A stretch of 64,000 nucleotides of DNA from CAIKMD01 sp036501365 (GCA_036501365.1 DASYAL010000055.1:124001-188000), one strand, 5' to 3'. Numbered from the stretch's first letter, positions 28,535 through 36,904 are shown. Notes: generated by a model from the sequence alone, not told the origin. Program-made: numbers and translations.

Positions 28535-28996
28535 ATGATCGATCGGTTGTTCGCGTGGCTGTCGGACGGCGAACGCAGCATGGGGCAGGGCACGGACGCG
28601 CTGCAGCTCGCCGTGGCGGCGCTGTTGCTCGAAGCGGCGGTGGTCGTCGACGGCCATTTCGATCCCCGGGAGCGCCAGGTGGTGCGCGGGGTGCTGACGC
28701 GCGCCTTCTCGCTTTCTGCCGAGGCGACGCAGGACCTCGTCGCTGCCGCCGAGCGCCGGGTCGAGGCCTCGGCCCAGCTCTTCGGCTTCACCTCGACGAT
28801 CAACGAGCGCGTCGACCGCGCGCGCAAGATCGAGATCATCGAGATGCTGTGGGAAGTCGCCTATGCCGACGGCGTACTCGACCCGCTCGAAGACACGCTG
28901 CTGCGGCGGATCGCGGGGCTGATCGACGTGTCGGATCACGAGCGCGGCGAAGCCAAGCGCCGCGTGCTGCAGCGGCTGGGTCTCCAGCTCGCTTGA
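28535..28996 (+). CDS. TerB-like tellurite-resistance family protein
   Basis: 153-residue all-helical protein of the TerB/DjlA-N type. The repeat-like pattern of acidic metal-binding loops is seen in AAVVVDGHFDPRERQVV and EVAYADGVLDPLED. Many such proteins have no link to tellurite; the function is unknown. It lies 40 bases before fdxA on the same strand. Confidence 0.8.
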   Translation: MIDRLFAWLSDGERSMGQGTDALQLAVAALLLEAAVVVDGHFDPRERQVVRGVLTRAFSLSAEATQDLVAAAERRVEASAQLFGFTSTINERVDRARKIEIIEMLWEVAYADGVLDPLEDTLLRRIAGLIDVSDHERGEAKRRVLQRLGLQLA

Positions 28997-29036
28997 TGGA
29001 ATTCACAACCGGAAGTTTCGCTACTGAGAGTGCGCC

Positions 29037-29372
29037 ATGACTTATGTCGTCAACGAAGCCTGCATCAAGTGCAAGTACATGGATTGCGTCGAAGTGTGTC
29101 CCGTGGACTGCTTCTACGAAGGCGAGAACATGCTCGTCATCCATCCGGATGAATGCATCGATTGCGGTGTCTGCGAACCCGAATGCCCAGTCGAGGCCAT
29201 CGTGCCCGACAGCGAGCCCGCCGCCGAGAAATGGGTCGAGATCAACCGCCAATATGCCACGACTTGGCCCAACATCACTCGCAAGGGTCCGCCGCCGGCC
29301 GACGCCGACCAGTGGAAGGATGTTCCCGATAAGTTCCCCGAGCATTTCGATCCCAGCCCGGCGAAAAGGTAA
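29037..29372 (+). CDS. fdxA: Seven-iron ferredoxin FdxA
   Basis: 111-residue ferredoxin with one [3Fe-4S] and one [4Fe-4S] cluster. Cysteines lie in ACIKCKYMDCVEVCPVDC and CIDCGVCEPECPVEA. The C-terminal extension KWVEINRQYATTWPNIT is typical of FdxA. It is an electron carrier of unknown partner. With carD 225 bases downstream it keeps a pair common in alphaproteobacteria, although the S4 and helicase genes normally next to it are 10 kb upstream here. Confidence 0.95.
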   Translation: MTYVVNEACIKCKYMDCVEVCPVDCFYEGENMLVIHPDECIDCGVCEPECPVEAIVPDSEPAAEKWVEINRQYATTWPNITRKGPPPADADQWKDVPDKFPEHFDPSPAKR

Positions 29373-29596
29373 AAAACCTAATTAGTCGTGGGGCTTGCGG
29401 GGGCCGCATGGCTCCTGCGCTGGCTTTGCCCGGCGTTTTGTGGTAATTGTCATAAATGGCGCGTTGCTTCGCGTGCCGATCCCGGTGACATGGGTCCGGG
29501 TGGCTGAGCCGATGGGGGCGGGCAAAAGCTTGCTTGGTCGGAACGTGGTCTTATGCGCTCGGCGACGGCTCCCTGAAACCCCGGTGGAGGGTTGTG

Positions 29597-30142
29597 ATGG
29601 CGACGGCAGTGAAAGAGAAGGAAGACAAGAAGCATTCCGAAAAGAATGCCGAGAAGCTCAGTTTCGGCGCGGGCGATCTGGTGGTCTATCCGACGCACGG
29701 GGTCGGCAAGATCCTCGCCGTCGAGAACCAGGAAATCGCCGGTCACGCGCTTACTGTCTTCGTCGTGCATTTCGACAAGGACCGCATGACCCTGCGCGTA
29801 CCGGTCGCGAAGGCCAAGAATTCCGGGTTGCGCCGCCTATCGACACGCAAGGAGATGGAAACGGCGCTCACCAAGCTCAAGGGCCGTTCCCGTGCCAAGC
29901 GCACGATGTGGAGCCGCCGCGCCCAGGAATACGAGGCGAAGATCAATTCGGGCGATCCCGCCTCCATCGCCGAGGTGGTGCGGGATCTCTATCGCAACGC
30001 CAGCCAACCCGAGCAATCCTATAGCGAGCGCCAGATTTACCAGGCGGCGCTCGACCGGCTGGTGCGCGAATTCGCCGCGGTCGAGAAAATCGACGAAGAT
30101 GCCGCGGTAAAACGCGTCGAGCAGATGCTGAGCGTGGCCTGA
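29597..30142 (+). CDS. carD: CarD-family transcriptional regulator
   Basis: 181-residue RNA polymerase-binding protein that stabilises open promoter complexes. After a lysine-rich start (about 20 residues) comes the beta-barrel RNAP-interaction domain (FGAGDLVVYPTHGVGKILAV), then KNSGLRRLSTRKEMETAL and a helical DNA-binding domain with SYSERQIYQAALDRLVREFA. A GGTGGAGGG ribosome-binding site precedes ATG 29597. The 224-base gap upstream (29373-29596) has no gene and probably holds its promoter. Confidence 0.94.
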   Translation: MATAVKEKEDKKHSEKNAEKLSFGAGDLVVYPTHGVGKILAVENQEIAGHALTVFVVHFDKDRMTLRVPVAKAKNSGLRRLSTRKEMETALTKLKGRSRAKRTMWSRRAQEYEAKINSGDPASIAEVVRDLYRNASQPEQSYSERQIYQAALDRLVREFAAVEKIDEDAAVKRVEQMLSVA

Positions 30143-30160
30143 CATTGTAGTATCGCGGCA

Positions 30161-30976
30161 TTGGCCGCTACACCCGCTTGTGAATCCGAAATCTATGGCC
30201 GCCTGGTGCGCGCACGGCGCGTCTGGGCGGTCGCGTCGATCCACGGCGAGGCGCATCGCCTCGTCGGTCTCCATGCGCGGCTCGCGCCGCGTCTCAACGC
30301 CGGCGATCGTCTCGTCTATCTCGGCAATTACCTCGGCTACGGTCCCGCCGCCGCGGCGACCCTCGACGCGCTGATCCTCTTCCGCCGCCTTTTCCTGGCG
30401 CGGCGCAACGCCTTCATCGGCGACATCGTCTTCCTGCGCGGCAGCCAGGAGGAGATGCTGCAAAAGCTCTTGGAGCTGCAATTCGCGCCCAATCCGCGCG
30501 ACGTGCTGCCGTGGATGCTGTCGCGCGGCGTGGACAAGACCCTCGCTTCCTACGGCGTCGATGCCCGGCTCGGCCTCGCTGCTGCGCGCGAAGGCGTCCT
30601 ATCGCTGACGCGCTGGACCGCGAGCCTGCGCGAGGCGATCGAGGCCCGATCCGGCCATCGCCAGCTCCTCACGGCGTTGCGCCGCGCCGCCTTCACCGAA
30701 GACGGCGCGCTGCTCTTCTCCCATGCCGGCGTCGATCCGGCCAAGCCGCTCGATCTACAAGGCGATATCTTCTGGTGGTGCGATCGCGACATCTTGCAGC
30801 TCGAAGCGCCGTTCGCCGGCTATGCCCGGGTCGTGCGCGGCATGGATCGCGATCACGCCGGCATCGCCGAGACGCGCTACGCCGTATCGCTCGATGGCGG
30901 CAGTGGCTTCGGCGGGCCGTTGCTCGCTGCCTGCTTCGCGCCCGATGGCAGCATCGTCGATTACATCGAAGCCTGA
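30161..30976 (+). CDS. Metallophosphoesterase-like protein with degenerate active site
   Basis: 271-residue protein with the order of PPP/ApaH phosphatase motifs but altered metal ligands. GDxHG reads ASIHG, GDxxDRG reads LGNYLGYG, GNHE reads RGSQEE; only the later histidine (FSHAGVDP) is kept. It may therefore be a catalytically inactive relative with a binding role. The start is uncertain: TTG 30161 (19 bases after carD) or GTG 30206. It overlaps the nuclease gene by 32 bases, forming a likely carD-linked unit. Confidence 0.7.
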   Translation: MAATPACESEIYGRLVRARRVWAVASIHGEAHRLVGLHARLAPRLNAGDRLVYLGNYLGYGPAAAATLDALILFRRLFLARRNAFIGDIVFLRGSQEEMLQKLLELQFAPNPRDVLPWMLSRGVDKTLASYGVDARLGLAAAREGVLSLTRWTASLREAIEARSGHRQLLTALRRAAFTEDGALLFSHAGVDPAKPLDLQGDIFWWCDRDILQLEAPFAGYARVVRGMDRDHAGIAETRYAVSLDGGSGFGGPLLAACFAPDGSIVDYIEA

Positions 30977-31772
30977 GCGCGGCGGTCTCGCGCTCGCCGC
31001 GCTCATGCTGCTACTCGCCGCGCCGGCGGCGGCCGATCCGGCGTTCAGCGACGGCGGCGCGGTCGCGGCGGCACGGATCGTCGATGACGCGACGCTTGCC
31101 CTGACCGACGGCCGGACGCTCCGCCTCGTCGATATCGACGTGCCGGAACGCGGGCCGCTGGCGGCGGAAGCAAAATCCATGCTCGCGGCGCTCACCGCCG
31201 ATCGGCCGCTGGCGCTGAAATTCGCCGGCAATCCCACGGACCGCCAGGGCCGCGTGCTCGGCGAGCTCTATGCCGGAGACGTCTGGGTCCAGGGCGAGCT
31301 GTTGCGCCGCGGCCTCGCGCGGGTTGCGGGCACGGCCGACAATCGCATCGGCATTCCCGAGATGCTCGTGCTCGAGCGCCAGGCGCGGCGCTATCGTCGC
31401 GGCCTCTGGCGCGATCGCGACATGGCGATCCTGGCGGCGGCCGAAGCCGGCCGCGCCGCCGGACGGTTCGCGCTGGTCAGTGGGCAGGTCGCCGGTCTCG
31501 TTAGCAATAGCGAAGGCGTGGTGCTCTTTTTCGGCGCCGACCGCCATACCGGCCTGGTCCTTACACTCGCGCCCGATATTGTGAAGCTATGCCGCGACGC
31601 GGGGCTCGATCCGAAAGCACTCCGCGGGCAGACGGTGCTGACGCGCGGCTATATCGACGGCACGCGCCGCCCGACCATCGCCGTCACCTTTCCCGAGCAG
31701 ATCGAAGTGCTGCGGCAAAAGAAAGCGGCCCCGAAATCGCTTTCGGGGCCGCCATCGATGAAGGAACGCTAG
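30945..31772 (+). CDS. Exported thermonuclease-family (SNase-like) protein
   Basis: 275-residue protein with a hydrophobic signal (LALAALMLLLAAPAAA), then an SNase domain: DGRTLRLVDIDVPERG, NPTDRQGRVLGELY and WVQGELLRRGLARV, with conserved Arg/Asp/Glu positions for Ca2+ and phosphate. An extra C-terminal domain of about 110 residues (AGRFALVSGQVAGLVS onward) resembles an OB-type fold and is unassigned. The start could be ATG 30945 or ATG 31005. Its last codons contain the terminator of the convergent transporter gene. Confidence 0.78.
   Translation: MAASSITSKPERGGLALAALMLLLAAPAAADPAFSDGGAVAAARIVDDATLALTDGRTLRLVDIDVPERGPLAAEAKSMLAALTADRPLALKFAGNPTDRQGRVLGELYAGDVWVQGELLRRGLARVAGTADNRIGIPEMLVLERQARRYRRGLWRDRDMAILAAAEAGRAAGRFALVSGQVAGLVSNSEGVVLFFGADRHTGLVLTLAPDIVKLCRDAGLDPKALRGQTVLTRGYIDGTRRPTIAVTFPEQIEVLRQKKAAPKSLSGPPSMKER
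31716..31752 (-). terminator. Intrinsic terminator of the MHS transporter, nested in the nuclease gene
   Basis: Perfect 12-base-pair stem (31725-31736 with 31741-31752) with a TCGC/GCGA tetraloop, followed on the minus strand by TTTCTTTTG. It lies 28 bases after the transporter stop and inside the coding end of the plus-strand nuclease. Confidence 0.8.
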
Positions 31773-31779
31773 CGACGCG

Positions 31780-33138
31780 CTATTCGGCGGGCTCGCCGCC
31801 GACCTCGTCCCAGATGCGTTTCAGATAGGTCTGCTTGAAGCCGAACAGGCCGACTACGACGCCGACGGCGGCAATGCCGATCGGATAGTAGAGCCCGACC
31901 AGGGGGATCGCGGGGTACATGGCCGCGAGCGACGCGCCCATGAGTGGCACCACGCCGCCGAACACGCCATTGCCGATGTGATAGGGCATCGACATCGAGC
32001 TGTAGCGGATCTTCGCCGGGAAGATCTCGACCAGGAACGCCGCGATCGGCCCGTACACCATGGTGACCAGGATCACCATGTAGAAGACGAGCAGGGCAAG
32101 CATCGTCGGGTTGTCTTTGTAGGTGGTGAACGCGCCGAATACCGGAATGTAGGTGAGCACCGCCAGAAGGAAGCCCGTGATCATGATGGGGCGCCGGCCG
32201 ATGCGGTCGCTGAGCGCACCGAACGCGAGGAAAAACGGCGCGCCGCACAGCAGGGCGATCATCAGGATCAGATACACTTCGATATAGGACAGCTTCAGCA
32301 CCGCCGTGAGGTAGGTGAGGGCGTAGAACTGGCCCGTGTACCACACGACGCCTTCGGGCGCAGTCGCGCCGAAGAGAGCCAGCAGCATCAAGCCCCAGTT
32401 CTTGCCGCTGCTGTAAGTATCGCGCGCCGGATTGGTGGATGCCTTGCCCTGATCCTTGAGCCGCGTGTAAAGCGGCGATTCCTGCAGCTGCAGCCGGATA
32501 TAGCCCGAGAGGATGACGAGCACGGCGGAGATCAGGAACGGGAAGCGCCAGCCATAGGCGGTGAACGCGGCGTCGCCGAGGCCGAGACGGAAAGCGAGGA
32601 TTGAGAGCAGCGCCGCGACGATGCCCATGGTCGCTGTGGTCTGGATCCAGCTCGTATAGAAGCCGCGCCTGCCGTCGGGCGCATGCTCGGCGATATAGGT
32701 CGCGGCGCCGCCATATTCGCCGCCCAGCGCGAGGCCCTGCACGACGCGGCAAGTGACGAGGAGGACGGGCGCCAGCGTGCCGATGGTGTCGTAGGTCGGC
32801 AAGCAGCCGACCAGGAAGGTCGCGAAGCCCATCAGGCCGAGAGTCAGCATGAAAGTGAATTTGCGACCGATGAGATCGCCGAGATGGCCGAAGAGTAGCG
32901 CGCCGAACGGACGCACCAAGAAGCCGGTCCAGAACACGGCCAGGCTCAAGATGAACGAGATGGTCGGGTCGATGCTCGGCGAGAAGAAATGCGTGCCGAA
33001 GAACCCGACGAGTACGCCGTAGAGATAGAAATCGTACCACTCGATCAGTGTGCCGAACGAGGATGCGCCGATGATGTAACTCAAGCTGTGTCGCGGTGCT
33101 GCAACTACGCGCTCCATCGCGGTGGCAGATGCCGACAT
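31780..33138 (-). CDS. MHS-family MFS transporter (metabolite:H+ symporter)
   Basis: 452-residue, 12-helix transporter. Signatures are GTLIEWYDFYLYG in helix 1, GHLGDLIGRKFTF (MFS motif A), GLALGGEYGGAATY and the second-half GALSDRIGRRP. MHS members import organic acids, proline or betaine; the substrate is unknown. ATG 33138 has GGGGAG 11 bases upstream. A clear terminator follows at 31716-31752. The divergent gap 33139-33308 should hold promoters for this gene and the extensin-like gene. Confidence 0.9.
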   Translation of the reverse strand: MSASATAMERVVAAPRHSLSYIIGASSFGTLIEWYDFYLYGVLVGFFGTHFFSPSIDPTISFILSLAVFWTGFLVRPFGALLFGHLGDLIGRKFTFMLTLGLMGFATFLVGCLPTYDTIGTLAPVLLVTCRVVQGLALGGEYGGAATYIAEHAPDGRRGFYTSWIQTTATMGIVAALLSILAFRLGLGDAAFTAYGWRFPFLISAVLVILSGYIRLQLQESPLYTRLKDQGKASTNPARDTYSSGKNWGLMLLALFGATAPEGVVWYTGQFYALTYLTAVLKLSYIEVYLILMIALLCGAPFFLAFGALSDRIGRRPIMITGFLLAVLTYIPVFGAFTTYKDNPTMLALLVFYMVILVTMVYGPIAAFLVEIFPAKIRYSSMSMPYHIGNGVFGGVVPLMGASLAAMYPAIPLVGLYYPIGIAAVGVVVGLFGFKQTYLKRIWDEVGGEPAE

Positions 33139-33308
33139 GGACGTTTCTCCCCTCTTGCAGTGCGCTTTGCCTTCCGCGCCGGTACGGCCGGAAGATTACA
33201 AAGATTTTATCCTGTTGGCCGAATCCTCGCAATCAAAACGGGAGTCCCCGACGGAACAAAGTGTGGGTTTTTCAATTGGCTAAAGGCAAAGAATTCGGGC
33301 GGTAGCCT

Positions 33309-34010
33309 ATGCGGCAAGCCACGGCAACGGCGCTGGCAGTCGCGCTGGCCCTCGTGGGCAGCGCCTATCTCGTGGGCAGGTTCGCGCCGCCGCGCTTCTC
33401 GCCGCTGGCGCCGCTCGATATCGCCGACGAGTCGGTGCCGCTGGTCACCGCGGTGAAGCTTGCCCGGGTGCGCGCCGATCCCGCTTATTGCCGGGCGGCG
33501 CTCGCTACCTCGTCTTTCGCGGTGACGCCGGTGGCGGAGATGTCGTCGCGCCAGGGCTGTACCCTGCACGATGTCGAGCGCATCGCCGCCGGCCGCGATC
33601 CGGCCTTCAACAGCGGCTTCGTCGCCACCTGTCCGCTCGCGGTGGATCTCGCGATGCTGGTCGAGCATGTGATCGCGCCCGCGGCCGCGCGCGACATGCA
33701 CAGCGGCGTCGTCCGCATCGATCAGCTCGGCACCTTCGCCTGCCGCCCGATCGTCGGCGACGGCGCGACCACCGAGATGAGTCAGCATGCGAGCGCCAAT
33801 GCGATCGACATCGCCGGCTTCGTCTTCGCCGATGGCGAGAAGGCGACGGTCGCGGTCGATTGGCGGGGCGACGACGCCAGGGCGCGCTTCATCCACGACG
33901 TGCATGACGGCGCCTGCGGCATCTTCCCGGTGGTCTTGAGTCCCGATTACAACACGGCGCATTGGAACCATCTGCATCTCGATCTCAGCGGCTTTCATTT
34001 CTGCCGCTGA
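33309..34010 (+). CDS. Extensin-like protein (copy 2)
   Basis: 233-residue relative of the gene at 18869. It has an N-terminal membrane anchor (about residues 5-22) instead of a lipobox, then the same order of blocks: AVTPVAEMSSRQGC, TFACRP, SQHASANAIDIAGF and HWNHLHLDLSGFHFC. The His/Asp pattern of a zinc peptidase-like site is kept. A role in the cell wall is plausible but not shown. Confidence 0.78.
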   Translation: MRQATATALAVALALVGSAYLVGRFAPPRFSPLAPLDIADESVPLVTAVKLARVRADPAYCRAALATSSFAVTPVAEMSSRQGCTLHDVERIAAGRDPAFNSGFVATCPLAVDLAMLVEHVIAPAAARDMHSGVVRIDQLGTFACRPIVGDGATTEMSQHASANAIDIAGFVFADGEKATVAVDWRGDDARARFIHDVHDGACGIFPVVLSPDYNTAHWNHLHLDLSGFHFCR

Positions 34011-34062
34011 TGCCGGCGGCGCTTTGGCGGGCCGCGGCCTTTGGCGCTATCATCTGCGCCAC

Positions 34063-34139
34063 GTCCCCGTAGCTCAGCTGGATAGAGCAACAGTTTCCTA
34101 AACTGTGGGTCGGGTGTTCGAGTCACCCCGGGGACGCCA
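34063..34139 (+). tRNA. tRNA-Arg (anticodon CCT)
   Basis: Acceptor GTCCCCG pairs with CGGGGAC (34129-34135), then discriminator G and encoded CCA. The D-stem is GCTC/GAGC. The anticodon stem ACAGT/ACTGT encloses TTCCTAA with anticodon CCT (34097-34099), reading AGG. The T-stem is GGGTG/CACCC with loop TTCGAGT. All stems are fully paired. Confidence 0.95.
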
Positions 34140-34171
34140 GCTTGCCGCCGCGCGCGGCGCCGCTCGATTCT

Positions 34172-34246
34172 GAAATTTAGGTCATGATGAATGCGCGAAC
34201 GTGATCGCGGGCGCGATTCCACCTCGTCCGATCGTGGTCTAGAATT
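34172..34246. repeat. Palindromic repeat, family 1, degenerate copy C
   Basis: AAATTTAGGTCATGAT at 34174-34189 faces its near-complement at 34229-34246 (GATCGTGGTCTAGAATTT). The interior still has GCGATTCC and CGATCGTGG words of the family but no long perfect stem. It separates the tRNA from msrA. Confidence 0.55.
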
Positions 34247-34274
34247 TGTCGCAGAAAAATGGAGCCGATCCGCC

Positions 34275-34979
34275 ATGCGCATCATGTCCTGGCTGCCCTC
34301 GTTCCTGCTGTCGGCGCTCGCCGGCGGCGTTGTCGTCTTCTCGCTCGCCGTGGCCGAAGCGCGGACCGTGCCGGCGCCGGCGCTCGACGAGCCGGCGGGT
34401 CAGGCGACGTCGGAAGTCGCGGTGCTGGCGGGCGGCTGCTTCTGGGGCGTGCAGGGTGTCTTCGAGCACGTCGACGGCGTCAGCCGTGCCGTCTCCGGCT
34501 ATACCGGCGGCGACAAGAAGACCGCGCAATACGAAACCGTGAGCACCGGCACCACCGGCCATGCTGAATCGGTTCAGATCACTTTCGATCCGCGCCGCAT
34601 CAGCTATGGCCGCATTCTGCAGATCTATTTCGCGGTCGCGCATGATCCGACCGAGCTTAACGAGCAGGGACCGGATGTCGGCACGCAATACCGCTCGACG
34701 ATCTTCCCCTCAAGCGCCGAGCAGGTGAAGGTCGCCAAGGCTTATATCGACCAGCTCAATGAGGCTCATGTCTACGGCTCGAAGCTCGTCACCACGATTG
34801 AGCCGAACCGCGCCTTCTATCCGGCCGAGGATTATCACCAGGATTTCCTCACCCGGCATCCGAGCTATCCCTACATCGTCATCAACGATCTGCCGAAGGT
34901 CGCCGATCTGAAGCGCGCCTTTCCCGATCTTTATCGCGTCGATCCGGTGCTGGTTCTCTCCGCCTCGGCGACGAACTGA
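34275..34979 (+). CDS. msrA: Peptide methionine sulfoxide reductase MsrA, exported form
   Basis: 234-residue enzyme that reduces methionine-S-sulfoxide. The active site GGCFWGVQG has C55, and the Asp/Glu motif and YHQDFL block near the C-terminus complete the fold. A hydrophobic N-terminal segment (about residues 7-27) predicts export or anchoring, so it may repair periplasmic proteins. There is no C-terminal resolving cysteine, so another resolving system is likely. It is convergent with the GPP34-MFS gene 15 bases away. Confidence 0.93.
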   Translation: MRIMSWLPSFLLSALAGGVVVFSLAVAEARTVPAPALDEPAGQATSEVAVLAGGCFWGVQGVFEHVDGVSRAVSGYTGGDKKTAQYETVSTGTTGHAESVQITFDPRRISYGRILQIYFAVAHDPTELNEQGPDVGTQYRSTIFPSSAEQVKVAKAYIDQLNEAHVYGSKLVTTIEPNRAFYPAEDYHQDFLTRHPSYPYIVINDLPKVADLKRAFPDLYRVDPVLVLSASATN

Positions 34980-34994
34980 CGGGTTCGCGCTCGG

Positions 34995-36839
34995 CTATTC
35001 TTCCGCATCCCGGCGGCGGATAATCGCCGCCGTGGCGCCGGTGACGATGGCAACGGCGGCAAGATACCACGCCGGCGAGAGCTTGTTGCCGGTCGTGGCG
35101 ATGAGATAGACCGCAATCATCGGCACGGTGCCGCCGAAGACCGACATCGCGATGTTGTAGCCGATCGACAGGCCCGAGCAGCGGACGTGCTTGGGGAAGG
35201 CCTCGACCATGAAGGCCGGGGCGGCGCCGGCGAAGCAGGCGAGCAGCAGCGCAAAAACCGCTTGCCCGGCGACGACCGCCGCCGGCGTTCCGTGGCCGAT
35301 CAGCCAGAGCAGCGGTACCGATAGGACCGTCACCCCGGCCGCGCCGAAAATCAGAACCGGCTTGCGGCCGATGCGGTCGGAGAGCGCGCCGATGAACGGC
35401 GTCAGCAGCATCAACACGGCGAGGCCGAGGCTGTTGAGCAGCAACGCCATCGACGATGGAAGCGGCGATACTTGGTGCAGCCACGTCGTGACATAGACGA
35501 AGCAGAGATAGAAGCCGACGGCATTCGCGAGGTTGAAGCCGACGATCTCCAGCATCGCCCGCTTCTGCGTCCGGAAGGCATCGGCGACCGGCGATACTTC
35601 GGGTGCGGGCGCGGCGATGCCGGTATCGCGCGGCAGTCGGCGGCGGATGAGGAACACAACCACTCCGATCGCGAGGCCGGCGACGAAAGCGAGCCGCCAG
35701 CCCCAACTCGCCGATTGCGCGGGACTGATCGAGGCGGTGATCGCCCAGCCTATGGCCGAGCCCAAGAGCAGCCCGCCGAAAGCGCCGAACGGCGCGAAGC
35801 TGCCGACGCGGCCGCGTCGGCTCGGCACCGCCTGCTCGACCAGAAGGATAAGCGACGTCGTGAATTCGCCGCCGACCGCGAGGCCTTGCGCCAGCCGCAG
35901 CGAGATCAACAGCAGGGGTGCGCCGAGGCCGATCTGTGCATAGGTCGGCAGGATCGCCATCAGGCAGGTCGGCACCGCCATCGCCACGACCGAGCTCACG
36001 ACCGCGGTGCGCCGGCCGAGCCGGTCGCCGACATGGCCGAAGACCATGCCGCCCAGGGGCCGCGCCAGGAAGCCGACGGCGAAGACCGCGAACGAGGCGA
36101 GCAGCGAGGTCGTCGGGTCGTGCGCCGGAAAGAACTGGCTGCCGATGGCGGCGGCGAAAAACCCGTAGACACCGAAGTCGTACCATTCGAGCACGTTGCC
36201 CGCGAGGCCGGCGAGCACGGTCTTGCGCTCGGCGGCACGGAATTCGAGGTTGAGCTGCTGCGCCGCCTGAGCGATCTGCGCGCCGATCAGGTCGAGGCGG
36301 CAGAGCTGGCGAATCCGCTCCTGCAGCCGTTTCTGCTCGGCAGGCGCGAGGATGCGCTCGAAGACGAAGCAGGCCTGCGCCATTGCGATCAACGCCGCAT
36401 CCTCGGGCGTCGGGATGTCGTTGCTGAACAGCAGGTCGAAGATCCGCCGCTGCGTCGCATGTGCCGTGGCGGCGCCCCACAAATAGCGCGGCCCGTCCTT
36501 CTTGAGGACGCCGCGCGCGCAAAGGCCCTTGATCGCTGCGGCGCGCATCGCCATGGCGTCGGGGGCGAGGCGCAAGATCCAGCCGCGCGGATCGAGCTGT
36601 TGCGGCTCGGCGGCGACCGCCGTCAGGACGGGATCGAGGATCGGATCGCCGGTCGGGCTGCGGTCGGTCGCCCAGACCGCGCCGAGGTCGGAATCGAGCC
36701 GGCCGCGCAGCGACAGATCGATCAACGCGCCGCCGGCGATGCCGCAGACCAGGAAAGCCTCGGGCACGCGGTCGAACTCGCCGCCGCGATCCTCGAGCGT
36801 CAGGAGCAGCAACTCCTCGATCAGGCTGAATTTTTCCAC
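34995..36839 (-). CDS. GPP34 (GOLPH3-like) domain fused to an MHS-family MFS transporter
   Basis: 614-residue fusion. Residues 1 to about 200 match GPP34/GOLPH3 in order: FSLIEELLLLTLEDRGG, GGALIDLSLRGRL, PTGDPILDPVL, GWILRLAP, IKGLCARGVLKKDG and EDAALIAMAQACFVFERIL. Residues about 210-614 are a 12-helix MHS transporter: GNVLEWYDFGVYGFF, GHVGDRLGRRTAVV, GLAVGGEF and GALSDRIGRKP. By my alignment to human GOLPH3 the PI4P-contact Trp and Arg are not kept. GTG 36839 is preferred over ATG 36893 because GGGGGG lies 7 bases upstream. The GPP34 part should be cytoplasmic. Substrate unknown. Confidence 0.85.
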   Translation of the reverse strand: MEKFSLIEELLLLTLEDRGGEFDRVPEAFLVCGIAGGALIDLSLRGRLDSDLGAVWATDRSPTGDPILDPVLTAVAAEPQQLDPRGWILRLAPDAMAMRAAAIKGLCARGVLKKDGPRYLWGAATAHATQRRIFDLLFSNDIPTPEDAALIAMAQACFVFERILAPAEQKRLQERIRQLCRLDLIGAQIAQAAQQLNLEFRAAERKTVLAGLAGNVLEWYDFGVYGFFAAAIGSQFFPAHDPTTSLLASFAVFAVGFLARPLGGMVFGHVGDRLGRRTAVVSSVVAMAVPTCLMAILPTYAQIGLGAPLLLISLRLAQGLAVGGEFTTSLILLVEQAVPSRRGRVGSFAPFGAFGGLLLGSAIGWAITASISPAQSASWGWRLAFVAGLAIGVVVFLIRRRLPRDTGIAAPAPEVSPVADAFRTQKRAMLEIVGFNLANAVGFYLCFVYVTTWLHQVSPLPSSMALLLNSLGLAVLMLLTPFIGALSDRIGRKPVLIFGAAGVTVLSVPLLWLIGHGTPAAVVAGQAVFALLLACFAGAAPAFMVEAFPKHVRCSGLSIGYNIAMSVFGGTVPMIAVYLIATTGNKLSPAWYLAAVAIVTGATAAIIRRRDAEE

Positions 36840-36874
36840 GGATAGCCCCCCGAACGTCGAATGACTATAAACCG

Positions 36875-36889
36875 TTAACCATTTGTTAA
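36875..36889. promoter_or_regulatory. CtrA-like box TTAA-N7-TTAA
   Basis: TTAACCATTTGTTAA: two TTAA half-sites separated by 7 bases, the known CtrA consensus of alphaproteobacteria, with GTTAAC at each half. It lies 36 bases upstream of the GPP34-MFS start and also just upstream of the candidate small RNA on the plus strand. CtrA binding is inferred. Confidence 0.5.
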
Positions 36890-36904
36890 CCATATTCGAC
36901 GATT

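Noticed and set aside
34063..34139. tRNA-Arg as an integration site
   Set aside because: No integrase, no repeated 3' tRNA end and no mobility genes were seen downstream.
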